Shown here in pieces: positions 41,056 through 51,999 of a stretch of 64,000 nucleotides of DNA. The translations under genes and the position numbers were made by a program. The DNA comes from Heterotrichella gracilis (Eukaryota; Sar; Xanthophyceae; Tribonematales; Xanthonemataceae). The notes beneath the pieces were generated by a model that saw only the letters and a list, made by a program, of their open reading frames with translations, did not search any database and had not been told where the DNA came from. Position 1 is the stretch's first letter, and every line of letters begins with the position of its first letter. The stretch lies in the NCBI GenBank assembly GCA_032358255.1, contig JAULBX010011212.1, forward strand, positions 1-64,000, read 5' to 3'.

Positions 41056-43866
41056 ATGGTTGCCTTTGGAGCTGCCGATGATGTGCCGAATATTCACTGC
41101 AAAACCAAGGTACCCTACGGGACGGCATCTCCTTGCCCAAGAAGGGAGACTGGACCGGGACCGTTGCTGGTTGTAGCATTCGTGACTGAGAGGTGTGCCC
41201 GCAGGTGGTTTGCACCCTGGGACCCATGTCAAGGAGCGTGGAGATCCTGGAGGAGCTGCTGCGCTCAGGAATGAGCGTCGCTCGCTTCAACTTTTCCCAT
41301 GGATCGCACGAATATCACCAGGTACGGCCGCTGCAGAGCAGTATGCACAACTGCGCTGCCTCTTTACCTATGTTGGGGATAGGGTTGGTGTACAAGACGT
41401 GGAATTGCACGCGTATCCCTGATCTGCGCTACCTTGTTGGCCGCAGGAGACTCTCAACACCCTGAAACAAGCCATGAAGAACACCAGGATCATGTGTGCA
41501 GTGATGCTGGACACAAAGGTAAGGACGTTTAACGGTGACTGATGCAGCTTTTGAAGGTCATAGGGCATGGGAACTGTGGCCTTCTGGTGCTGGTGTTCTG
41601 CGCGTGTGTTCAGAGGGCATAGCACAAAGCATGACCTCCCCCCTTCACGCCATCCCAGTGACGTTGCACGTTGCTCAGGGCCCTGAGATCCGCACTGGGT
41701 TCCTTGAGAACGGTGACAAGGTTAAGCTGGAGGCTGGCAAGGTGGTGACTATCACCTCAGACTACGAGGCCAAGGGCACAGAGGACCTCATTGCCATGAG
41801 GTAAGAGTTATTGGGACACCAGGCGTGTGCCCTGTCCAGTGTATGGTGCCTCTGCTACAGTCTGTGCGACAGTTGGTGTGCGATGTTCGTGCAGCATATC
41901 AAGCGGTATTGTTTCCTGTCTGCAGTTACAAGAAGCTAGCGCAGGACGTCCAGCCCGGTTCCCAGATCCTTGTGGCTGATGGGTCCATCGTGCTGGAGGT
42001 TGTGTCAACAGACCCCAAGGCGGGAACCGTCCAAGCCAAGTGCCTCAACACAGCCATGCTGGGGTGAGCACTGCACTCATACCCTGCATAGGCAACGCCC
42101 TTTGGCAGTTGCGGCAGATCCACTATTTGCCACTCAGCCCCCAGCCCTGCCTTTCTTGTCCCCGTACACAACTGCAGCACTGTTCCAACACCACAGCTGC
42201 ATGCACTCACACAACCACCAGGTGCTGCTGCCCCTTACCCCCCCTGCCCTCCTCCCCGCCCCCCTCAGTGAGCGCAAGAACGTGAACCTGCCTGGCGTGG
42301 TGGTTGACCTGCCCACCCTCACCAAGAAGGACGAGGACGACCTCATCAACTGGGGCATTCCAAACGAGATCGACTTCATCGCCGCATCATTTGTGCGCAA
42401 GGGGGCGGACCTGGACTACATCCGCTCGGTGAGAGGGACTGACACAGGGGCAATGCGCAAACACTTCACTTCAAGTACACACGTGTACCACTCCTGTGTC
42501 CATTTTCACCGTTGGTTGCCTGCGCATCCAGCATGCATGGAGGCGCTGCCTGTGCCTAATAATATCCATGCAAGGCTCTGGCCCTAGCCAGGCCCTGGTA
42601 GGTTGCGGCCCACCATATGCTCATGCACATAGGAATCAAATGGGGCATGGCCATGTGCATGGGCAGTTGCATGTGCCTTCTCTTGCCTGTGCCCCTGCGC
42701 TGACCTTCCCTCCCTCTTCCTCCCCCAGGTGCTTGGCCCCAAGGGGCGCAGCATCAAGATCATCTCCAAGGTGGAGAACCAGGAGGGGGTCATGAACTTT
42801 GACGAGATCGTTGACAAGACAGACGGCATCATGGTTGCGCGCGGTGACCTGGGCATGGAGATCCCAACCGAGAAGATCTTCCTTGCGCAGAAGATGATGA
42901 TCCAGAAGTGCAACCTGGTGGGCAAGCCGGTGGTGACTGCCACGCAGATGCTGGAGAGCATGATCAAGAACCCGCGCCCCACACGCGCAGAGGCAACAGA
43001 TGTGGCCAACGCCGTGCTGGACGGGACCGACTGCGTCATGCTGTCGGGCGAGACGGCGGCAGGCTCCTTCCCCATCCAGGCTGTGCAGGTGAGGGTGGGT
43101 GGGGAGGGATGGGGTGCACGGGGGGCCGACGCATGCTCACAAATGTGCACGCACAGTGCATCATGTAGCGCTGCCTTGCATTGCGGCGCCCCCATCGCTT
43201 GATTGCATCTGGCCAGTAGCAACATGCTGCTCTCACATATACACAGGAATAAAGCTGTGGTGCTATCCGCAACCAAACACGCCATAAATCTAGCTATTCA
43301 TGTGTCCAGGTCATCACCCTAAATTTGCTGCTGCCATTCCCTGTCACTAATCTACTCATTCCTGTGTCCAGGTCATGACCCGCATCTGCCACGAGGCCGA
43401 GGCCTCGCTTGACTACTACGCGCTGTTCAAGGCCATCATGAAGCGCACACCCGTACCCATGAGCCCGCTGGAGTCCCTGGCCTCGTCAGCCGTGCGCACA
43501 GCCCACAAGGTGCACGCATCGCTCATCGTGGTGCTCACGCGGGGGGGTTCAACCGCCCGCCTGGTTGCAAAGTACCGCCCATCCATCCCCATCCTCACCG
43601 TGGCGGTCCCCGTGCTCACCACCGACAGCCTCACGTGGTCATGCTCCGGTGAGACGCCCGCTCGCCAGTGCCTGGTGACGCGCGGCCTGGTGCCCATCCT
43701 GGCTGAGGGCTCTGCGCGCGCCACCGACACCGACACCACCGATGAGATCCTGCGCGCAGCATTGGAGCGCGCCAAGGCCCTGAAGTTGTGCGTCAAGGGT
43801 GACTGCATAGTGGCGCTGCACAGAATAGGGAATGCATCCGTCATCAAGATTGTGGACATTAAATAG
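41056..43866 (+). CDS. Pyruvate kinase, cytosolic type
   Basis: Last enzyme of glycolysis: phosphoenolpyruvate plus ADP to pyruvate plus ATP. Exons: 41056-41109, 41205-41321, 41447-41518, 41679-41800, 41926-42063, 42269-42428, 42729-43088, 43372-43866; in phase, 505 aa, the normal length for a plant-type cytosolic enzyme. Motifs: [59 protein letters not shown], the catalytic [24 protein letters not shown] and [10 protein letters not shown]. The glutamate in GPEIRT (residue 84) corresponds to rabbit Glu117, which marks K+-dependent kinases; K+-independent ones have lysine there. The N-terminus is short with no targeting peptide. It is divergent from the ABC-F gene. The large C-terminal exon holds the regulatory domain with the typical WSCSGETPA loop. 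Confidence 0.96.
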
Positions 43867-45489
43867 ACGCGCAACAGCGCCAGCAGGGTGGATGAGGCAG
43901 GGAGGTGCAAGCCAGCAGGCCCCAGGCACTGCGCTTAGGGAATTGTAGGATCCCGTTGGAATGTAGTCACAGTGGAGTGGCGGTTTATTTTCCAACCGGG
44001 CCCATTAGTGCCATTGATGTGCGGGTTGTTGTGGCACATTGACTGGACGCTTGCACTTGCATGGTATTGGGTTACCGTATTATTGTTTGGGAGTGTGAGA
44101 GGTGTGAGTATGAAGTGCATGCGCGAAGGGGTATGGGTGTGACACATGTGTACACCGTTAGCAACAGCCAGCCGTTGAACATTTGTAGCCACTTTCAAGA
44201 ACATTGTTGTGTACCTCAAAAAAAGGTTTGTTAAGATTCATATGGTATCACCATGAAGGCAGCTGCAGTGCTATATTCTCAGTGTGCTTTTGAAGCACTG
44301 CTTGGTAATTGCCATAGCCACCCTGTAGCAGTATGCTAGCCTATGTAGTAGGTTGTACGCTTGATGCCATGCAGTGTTCCGCTGTCCTGTACTAGAAAGC
44401 CTCGCAGGCTAGTATGAGGCGCGTGCACTTGCGCGGCGGCGGGATTGATCGTCGGAACTGGCTGGCAGCCTGAGGCTGGATCCATCGATGCCATCATTAC
44501 TGGATAATGACCATATTATGAATGACTCATAATTGATTATTATTTGCACCCATTTTATGCCAGTACACGTGGCTGCCGCAGCAACTCATGGCTATAGCGC
44601 TCGCATTCAGGTGGCGGACCCAGCTCCATCAATGCCACCCATCCGGTCAGCTAGCTACCAGTACTGGCGGTGGCAGAACATACTACGTGGCCGCCATGGC
44701 GGCGGTTGGCAGATATTATCACCGCGCCGGTTGGCAGATATTATCACAAGTTAATTATTGTCGACATGTCATGCATTACTGTGGATCCAACAGCGCAAGT
44801 CTAAGACTTGCCTATTATTCAAAAGTCTTGCATCAGATGGACCCACTGTCGGCTGCTACCGTCAAGGCTACCACAGTCAATAAGTTTAACAACTTGTCTT
44901 TGAATGGCATTGCATTAATATTGCAAACAGTTGTCAACAATACAATCATGATGCATGGTTGGAACAGTTACTTCAACTTTGGGCCACAGGCGGCATGGCC
45001 CCATCAGTACTCAGTCTTAGCATATTGCTATTATCAACCATCACCGTGACATGCATCGAGCCTTGCCAGGAGCGGATGTGGCCCTAGGAGGCTCCTAATT
45101 TAGACATGGCGTGCAGTATGCACAGTGTGTGAACATGTCAACGTGTGGCCTTGCAAGTAACCAACATAACTAGGTAGATAATTCACTGATGTCCATACAA
45201 TATGGTTCTGTTTGCAGCGGATGCAATTATTATCAAATCGCAATAGTAGGAAATTGTGCTGTCTGTTATCGGATGCCAGGGATTGCATCCGCACACGCGC
45301 TGAAACTACACGTGCGCTGCAGTTATTGAGTAAAATACACAGCGGGGCTGCTGCGCACCGGCACCCACCCACACAGACAAGTACTCAGATATGCAGGTAT
45401 CCAGTCTGCAAGCCCGCCCCGCCCCTCCCCCCTCCCCCCAAGCCTACCTCCCCTTTTGAGCCCGCGCGCCCCCAACCCCACCCAAACAC
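43867..45489. other. AT-rich intergenic region
   Basis: 1.6 kb downstream of pyruvate kinase. It is AT-richer than the flanking genes and contains the 20-bp direct repeat at 44702-44746. No exon with credible splice sites was found. Confidence 0.55.
44702..44746. repeat. 20-bp direct repeat
   Basis: CGGTTGGCAGATATTATCAC occurs at 44702-44721 and identically at 44727-44746, separated by 5 bp, in AT-rich intergenic DNA. Confidence 0.85.
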
Positions 45490-46185
45490 TCACTTTGACC
45501 CCTCTTCCTTGACTGCCGTCAGCACGCTGAATATTGTTGTTGTGAGGCTGTTGCGGATGTGGTCCAGCAGCGGCCCCGTCTTGTCCGCCAGCTGGATGCG
45601 GCCCAGGTCGCGCTTGGCGCGCAGCAGGGCGGCGGCGCGGCAGCCCGATAGCCGCGACAGTGTCTGTATCTTCACCGGAACCAGGAAGCCCTCGCAGGTG
45701 ATGAGCACGCACACTGCGGCAATCTCGTTTCCGCTGTAGCGCAGCGGTGCCAGGTGGTGCAGGATGAGGGGGAGCGCGCGCTGCACGGCGGCGGTGGGGA
45801 TGGACGAGGGCAGGCGGAACAGCGTGCACAGGCTCCAGATCATCCAGGTCACCATCATGAGCCACTGGCCAGGGTCAAACGGGGCGCTGGGGTCGCCACT
45901 TGGGGGCAGCAGGGGCAGGAGAGGTGGGAAGGGCAGGGGGCAGGGCGCTGCGACGGGCGCGGGGCTATGTGGTGGAGGCAAGTCGCTGTCGCTGGTCAGG
46001 GCTGACACAAACGAGGCGCCCTCTTGCGCGCCAGGCCCTGCCTTCTCCTGCAGCAGTGGCTGGTTGTGTGTGAGGGCGTGCGCAGGGGACAACAAGGGTT
46101 GGGAGCACCCAGCAAACGTGCGGTGCAGAGGTAGGTGGTCCCCCAGGTGGTGCCAGTGTGTAATGGCCAAGCAGTTGCTTGGCAA
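45490..46185 (-). CDS. Unidentified protein, large open exon
   Basis: A 696-bp open frame on the minus strand, with GC-rich third positions and a protein-like second half (VQRALPLILHHLAPLRYSG, then LITCEGFLVPVKIQTLSRL and RAKRDLGRIQLADKTGPLL). The first third is Pro/Leu-rich and may be UTR or intron; an acceptor-like GCTGCAG before 46048 would start a shorter exon at EKAGPGAQEG. The frame ends at a TGA (45490), but a strong donor, AAA/GTGAGTG, overlaps that end, so the coding sequence may continue through an intron that I could not trace. No family is recognised. The composition supports coding; borders are uncertain. Confidence 0.42.
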   Translation of the reverse strand: MPSNCLAITHWHHLGDHLPLHRTFAGCSQPLLSPAHALTHNQPLLQEKAGPGAQEGASFVSALTSDSDLPPPHSPAPVAAPCPLPFPPLLPLLPPSGDPSAPFDPGQWLMMVTWMIWSLCTLFRLPSSIPTAAVQRALPLILHHLAPLRYSGNEIAAVCVLITCEGFLVPVKIQTLSRLSGCRAAALLRAKRDLGRIQLADKTGPLLDHIRNSLTTTIFSVLTAVKEEGSK

Positions 46186-48147
46186 GAATGGGTGGTGTGG
46201 CTGCCTACCTTCCCCCCTAGAATATGTACTTGTGTACCATTCTGCTGTGATTGTGGTGGTGGTTCCGAGGTGGTTGGGGCCGACCCCTCCCCTGCCTCCA
46301 CCATGCCGCCACCCAATATTTGGCTGTAGCTAGCAGTGGGTTTGGTACAGCAACTTGTTGTTGTGGATCACGAGGCGGGTGGATTGGACGATCGCGGCTG
46401 GCTTGTTGTAGGCCAGCGCTCTTATGTCACACCAGTGCTGCTACCTAAGCCTGCAGCCCGTGTCGAAGCGGAGGCTGCAAGAGGAAGGGATTGCAAGTTA
46501 GCCACGCCTGAGGGTTGAGTTCACAAATGCACAAGGCTTCTTAAGTGCAAGGTACGGTCAGGGTGTTGTGCACATCTTTGGGGGGGAGTGGGGGAGAGAC
46601 CTGAAGATGTGAGGGAGAGGTCCACAACGCAAACACAACAGGTGCAACACAAAACCCAGGCTGAAATGCTCAGCCTTCTAAGCAACAGATGAGTATTAAT
46701 ATTCTTGTAACATTGCGGTGCAGTGTTGCGGTGTCAAGTGCTGCAAAGTGGGCTGGAAGCCTTCCAGATGCATGACTAACATGCAGTAATAGATGCTATG
46801 TTCTAGGCCAAAGCAAGGGCTGTCCAGCAACACCCTAAAACGACGTTGCCATAGGAAATCAAAATCCAAGTTGCATACAACGTTGATAACCGATCACATA
46901 AGCCATCCCTGCCAAAGTCCCAACAGTAGAGCAGCATTGCGTGGTTGGGCAAAGGGAACACTGCTGCAGCCCAAAAAACGTGCTGACAGGAAATTAAGCA
47001 GGATATTACTTTGAGAATATAGCTGTGGTAGGCCACAGCTGGGTTTTGTGTAGTAGAGAGGGCTGACATCTTCCAGCAAGCTGTGGTCAGTGCCTGCTGC
47101 GCAACATGCCCGGGGCAGCAGATCTCTCTGACCACACTGCACTCGCTGCCACTGAAAGGGGACTAGCTACGCACTGTTTCAACCAAGGACGCTGATCTGA
47201 AGTCCTATGAAACCACCGAAACGTCTGTTCAAATTACTGCAAACCTGGGTAAGCCACACCTGTCAAGAAGCTCCAAGCTCGTAGCCAGATATGGTGTGTG
47301 CCTGACAACGGTCCCGCTGAGAAGGTCCAAATGTTTAACGAGCAGTCGTGAGCTGGCTGCTCCTTGTAGCCTGACAACAAACCGCGACAAGGTCCTCACA
47401 CACAACACGAGGTGCGTGGTGCCAGCAACGAAACACAGGTGTGCTACATACAAGGAGTTGCGAGTAAGGCTTTATGGGGAGTAAGGCCTTGTGGGTGTGT
47501 CCACTTCAGCATAGTTGGTTAGCCATCGCTGTGAGAAAAGGTATGTCTATCACCCAAACATAATGTCAACCATGGACCACCTGTTTTCAAAAAACATAAA
47601 ATGATTTAAAATGGAAAAAAAGGTTTTTTTACGACGAAAGGTCCCGGAGCATAGTACGATGCATATAACAGCCTCGGTGGGCCACGTAGCTGGCAGCATA
47701 TACAACTAAGGAACAGTGTTGGCAACCTATCAGTGGAGCCAAAGGAGAACCTTGCTGTAGACCAGGTATGGGACACCCATCGCCCGGCGATTTCTCACAT
47801 GCGTTTCCAGTCCACTCTGCCCAGAACAGAACATCACGTACCTTGGACGTTCCTTATGTGTTCACTGTGTTCTGTTCGGTCCTGTATGCGGTTGATGTAC
47901 CTTGGTGGTAATATGTACGTGCAGTGGGGCTTACATGCCGTGGACTTGGTTGCACATGCCAGGCTGGAACATGGTTGGGTCCCTGGGCACAAGTATCAAC
48001 CTCTATGTCTGCATCTTGGTCTGTTCAGCAAGCCTGAACGTGTTCGAGAGACATGTTTGTCGTGGCTCCCTGTTCTCCTCTGTTAAAAAAACTTTTTCAT
48101 CTTGCAGATTATTTACCAAGCAAGCACTGGCCTACCCACCGCCAGCA
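46186..48147. other. Intergenic region with weak exon candidates
   Basis: About 2 kb before the DUF3181 gene. It includes the weak minus-strand exon pair at 47370-46803. A run of A and T at 47585-47632 is the most AT-rich part. No RNA gene is seen. Confidence 0.45.
46803..47370 (-). CDS. Weak two-exon candidate, unidentified
   Basis: Two minus-strand segments join in phase: 47370-47260 (acceptor TTGTTGTCAG, donor GTGTGG) and 47151-46803 (acceptor CCCTTTCAG, ending in TAG). The product would end with a cysteine- and hydrophobic-rich part (REICCPGHVAQQALTTACW). No start, no family and no codon-bias support were found, so this may be chance. Confidence 0.2.
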
Positions 48148-49152
48148 ATGCAGTCCACACTAGCGTGCCACGCACCTGCTGCCTGCAGCCCGCGGTGTGC
48201 TGCAGCAGCTCCTTTCCATGCAGGTAAAGCAGGCACCATAGACTTTGCACCACTGCAGACCTGAGCTCTATCAACCTGGGGCCTGGTCTGCTACGCCATG
48301 GCCGGCTGAGTGCCCTATGAGGCCATTTCGGAATGGTTTGCCCAACCCCCTGCCAACGTGACATGTTTGTGATGTCTCAGGCACGCTCAGGCGTCAGCGC
48401 CTTGGCCCCACGCACGCGCTGTGCCCCGCGTCCCGCCGCAGGGGTAAGGTGGTTGCGAGTGGGCTGGGGGATGCCGTTGAGGGGTGGCTTGACGTGGCCA
48501 AGCTGGTGAGCGGGGGAGGCAGCCCCGGGGGCAAGACGCCCTGGGATGACCTGGCGTATCAGATAGGTGAGACCAAGGTGCCCAGTGGCGCCAGTGCTTG
48601 CCTGGACGTACCAAGTTTCACAGTGTATGGACCCAGCGGTGCTCTGATCACTGTAATACATGGTGTATTAACCCTACCCCGTCCACCACCGCCCAGGTCG
48701 CGAGGTGTACGTTGACGTGAACGGCTGGCACCTGTACCTACGTGACATCAGCGCAGCGCCTGACCTCAAGATGCACACCGCACTGGCGCGCCAGGTGGGG
48801 TCGCATGTGGAGCGGGGGAGCGATGCCCAGGCAGTGGTGGAGGACCTGCTGCGCCAGGTGCCGCTGTCGCTGGGGGGAGGGCAAGTCCAGGTGGGTGGGT
48901 GGGGAGTAGGCCTGGGGTGTGTGGTGCGCCCAGTGCTAGTGGATGGGACAGCTGTGCTTGGGGCATTGGGTAACTACTCGCTTTGGGGCGCACGCTGGCA
49001 GAATGGATTGTCTGATGTTTGATTGGTTTGTAACTTGGGGCACTTGTCATGTGTGGCCCATGGTGTTGCAGGTGCCGCTGTCCCAGGCCATCCCCAAGCA
49101 CTGTGTCCAGGACTTTGTCAAGGTGGTTGAGGACTACCAGCGGGACCTGTGA
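48148..49152 (+). CDS. DUF3181 protein, plastid-targeted
   Basis: Small protein of the DUF3181 family, known from cyanobacteria and plastids; molecular function unknown. Exons: 48148-48223, 48381-48566, 48697-48890, 49072-49152; in phase, 178 aa. The first about 50 residues are Ala/Arg/Ser/Cys-rich without acids (MQSTLACHAPAACSPRC, then CPASRRRGKVVASG), a clear plastid transit peptide. The mature domain has the family's landmarks: LAYQIGREVYVDVNGWHLYL, MHTALARQVGSHVERG, VEDLLRQVPLSLGGGQ and PLSQAIPKHCVQDFVKVVED, ending YQRDL. The domain order and lengths match the cyanobacterial proteins of about 100 aa, which supports both the splice model and endosymbiotic origin. ATG 48148 starts the leader exon. 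Confidence 0.85.
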
Positions 49153-49869
49153 GGGGAGAGGGCTGTCCGGCATGAACCTGACCTGTGGGGGCAAGGGCTG
49201 CAGTGGGACTCGTCCACCTGTATACTGGGTGGCAAGACTCAGCAATTTGGGTGCAAATGGCTTGTATCCCCTAAAAATAGCTGCACTCTTCATTATGAGC
49301 ACAGCTGGGCTCAACTGTGACACCAGGTTATGTCGGATCGTTGAACGCGATGGTGTGGAGAGTTGTATGGTCATATCGTAAATGAGTGGCACCCATTGGA
49401 CGTCTTATTTGGGATCCGTTGGTCTGGAGGTGGGGAAGAAAGCAAGACCTTGGAAAGCAAGTGTTGCAGCAGTACTGGCACTTGCACGCTGTTGCAATAC
49501 GCCTATTTAAGGAACTTTTTTGGCAATACGCCTTATTTAAGGAAGTTTTTGTTTAACGGGGATTGTGACAATGATCCCGGGGATGTAACAAAGATCCGAT
49601 TTCGGAACAGCATCTCTAAACCCTAATTTAGGGTGACCCCACAACCTGGGGTCTCGACTGGCATCCTTCTCCTGGCGTTCGACAAGTTTTTGGCAGCAAA
49701 CGTCGACTTAAGACGCCTTCACTCTGCAGTGGCAGCACAATCGTCAAAAATGTCCTGTGGAGTTCAAGCCTGGTTGATTTGCTGAAACCCCGAGTCTTCA
49801 CTGGGTCACCGCTGGCTCCGTTTGTCGGGTTACCTTTGGACTAAACGGCGAGCGAAACACTATTGCACC
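49153..49869. other. Intergenic region, DUF3181 to SAP30-like gene
   Basis: 717 bp between two plus-strand genes. It holds the imperfect repeat at 49494-49550 and a TGTAA motif at 49584 that may end the DUF3181 transcript. A CTAAACCCTAATTTAGGG inverted pair lies near 49616. No exon is visible. Confidence 0.5.
49494..49550. repeat. Imperfect 27/28-bp direct repeat
   Basis: GCAATACGCC followed by TATTTAAGGAACTTTTT (49494-49520) is repeated as GCAATACGCCTTATTTAAGGAAG plus TTTTT (49523-49550), with one added T and one substitution. Located in the DUF3181 3' flank. Confidence 0.8.
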
Positions 49870-50870
49870 ATGAAGCCAACACGGCAGTCACGCACCACCC
49901 GGCCTGCTGCTCGGTACAGCAACGGGAAGCCCTCTAACGGGATTGAGAAGCCGGTAAAGCATGAGGTGGGTGGGATGGCCCCTGGATCGCACCCTGTTGC
50001 TACCAGCTGACTGCCCAAGTTGAGACGCCAGCTTCTGCTGCTGCACTCTTGACCTGTACGTTTCCTGGTGTGTGTGCAGCTGCCAATCATCGGCGAAATT
50101 GGTCACGTAGGAAGGGCGGACATCACCAAACTCAAGGTGAGCATTGCAAAGTCCCTGCTTGGTGTGCTGCACCTCGTGTGGCACCCACGAGGTGGTGAGA
50201 CGACTGCCGCAGCTGTGGCCAGCAATTGCTATTGGAGCGTCACCAAGCAGTGCCACCCCCATGCAAAGCTCCTTGACTGCTGGTGTTGTCCCTGCCGTCC
50301 TTCATCGCCGTGTTGTTGTTGGCATGCAGCTTCTCACGCGGCTGTGGATAACGTGCTGCTGCTGTGCAGGTCGTATCTCTTCGCAAGTACAGCCGTCTGT
50401 ATGACCTGCCAGGCGTAACAAACAGCAGCACTAAAGACGAGTTGACGGTAGCTGTTGCGAAGCATTTTGCCTCACAGGTAAGCTGGACACCTGGCTCGAT
50501 TTCTTGGGTATGGGATGCTGGCATGTGCCTCCACCTTGTCTACCACCAAGGTGGAAGCAGCTCGACACAACATCTGTGCTACAGTGCACTGAAGTGTCAG
50601 GTGCTTGATTTTCTGTGCTGGGCCATACCAACCGATGTGCTCTCAGTAGTTTGGGGTGTTGTCAAGCTTTCGGGTGTGGCGTGCATTGTCGATCGAGGTG
50701 TTGCCTGGGCGAGGCGCCCAAAGAAGCATGCATTGAACGGCAAACCACCCGGACACCCGTGTGCTACTTGGGCTGAACGAAATCGTGTACTGTGGTTGCA
50801 GGTTCTCAGCGAGAACGATGTACTTCAAGCTTTGGCAAGCAGGAAGAAGGAGAACGGAGGCAGCCGGTGA
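49870..50870 (+). CDS. SAP30-like protein (Sin3-binding domain)
   Basis: Resembles the plant and algal SAP30-type proteins, which bind the Sin3 corepressor and bring in histone deacetylases in the nucleus. Exons: 49870-49965, 50080-50136, 50370-50477, 50802-50870; all in phase, 109 aa. The N-terminus is basic (MKPTRQSRTTRPAARYSNG). The Sin3-binding part runs through GRADITKLK, then VVSLRKYSRLYDLPGVT and STKDELTVAVAKHFASQ, ending VLSENDVLQALASRKK. This follows the family order: DLxKLE-like start, RYWRHF-like helix, then KEQLxxxVQRHFxSQ. The conserved HF at the end of the last helix is visible. The match is at the level of pattern, so partner binding is inference. It converges with the PTPA gene. 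Confidence 0.72.
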
Positions 50871-51999
50871 CACAGCAGCAAGGCCAGCCGTCTCTTGAGG
50901 ACAATGTGGAGCTGCACCCACTCAAGGTGGCGTCTGGGGGAGCCAAAAAACGTAACTATTTGGAGCGCCTGGAGCCCTTTCTTCGTTTTCGCTTTGTACA
51001 GTGCTACTGATTTATTACGTTTTGCAAATGCAACGGTTCCCTCGTTTTCTCAAGGGTCTGGGAACCATCTTTGGGTGCTAGTTGTGGGTAGCGTTTATTT
51101 TTTAGGATAAGCTATCCATTCAAGGTCACCTTGATGGCCAAGCGAGATTTTGAGGGTGCATTCACTGGCCTATTTCCAATGGTTGGGAGCCAATGTGGCT
51201 GGTGTGGCTGGGCACACACAACACACCTGCAAAGGTATCTTTCTCCAGCCAGGAAAAACCTCCATTTTTCGTGGCACTACTGCTTAGCTTACCACTTATG
51301 ATGCACAAGTGACAGCGGTTGCAACGTAGTTTACCTGCAGTGCACCTTCAGGGTTAAGGAATTCCATAGCTGCAATTACACTCCAGCACCCGTGTTTTAC
51401 ATATCATAATGGCAACCCTGTAGGCTCAGATGGGTTTTGTGATGGCTGTGACCTTCTGCCACCTGTTTGCAGTATTGGGTGACGTTGCCATATGCAGTTG
51501 CAAACATGTCTACTCGGTGTACGTCACATGTATGAGCCTTCACAACACCATAGACTCCAAGGTCTGTGGCCTCTGAGGTCTCCGACTAAGAGTACACAAC
51601 GTGACGCCCGATTGGTGCAACGCCATGGCACCCATTTTACACGCCTTGTAAACATCAAAGCATGCCAGACAACAGTCACTGAAGGACTACAGTAGTCCCC
51701 TTGAAAACAAATGTTTAAAACAGCTGAATGAGTTTGAGCACCGCACGCAAGTCTCCCTCTCCTCAGCAACACAGAAGAAATACAAACAATTATGCAGCAT
51801 GCTTCTGCTTACACCGCATCGCTGCTGCCAGTGCCTTCAAAGGAATGCTCCACAGACTGCCTTCCTGCCAGCAACCACCACATGGCATGCATACCTCAGC
51901 CATGTCGCCCCAGATATGACGTGCAAAGGTAAAGCATCATCATAACAACATGCCGCTGCATCACCATGACACCGTTTCCCTACCCACCCATGCATCCTG
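50871..51999. other. Intergenic region, convergent genes
   Basis: 1.1 kb between the 3' ends of the SAP30-like and PTPA genes. Apart from the polyadenylation motif at 51809 I see nothing supported. Confidence 0.55.
51809..51813 (-). terminator. Candidate UGUAA polyadenylation signal, PTPA gene
   Basis: TGTAA on the minus strand, 187 bases past the PTPA stop codon. Position and sequence fit the chlorophycean polyadenylation signal. Confidence 0.4.

Noticed and set aside
40760-41176. 138-codon plus-strand frame upstream of and overlapping pyruvate kinase exon 1
   Set aside because: It runs out of frame with the kinase and lacks similarity. It is most likely 5' UTR or promoter sequence.
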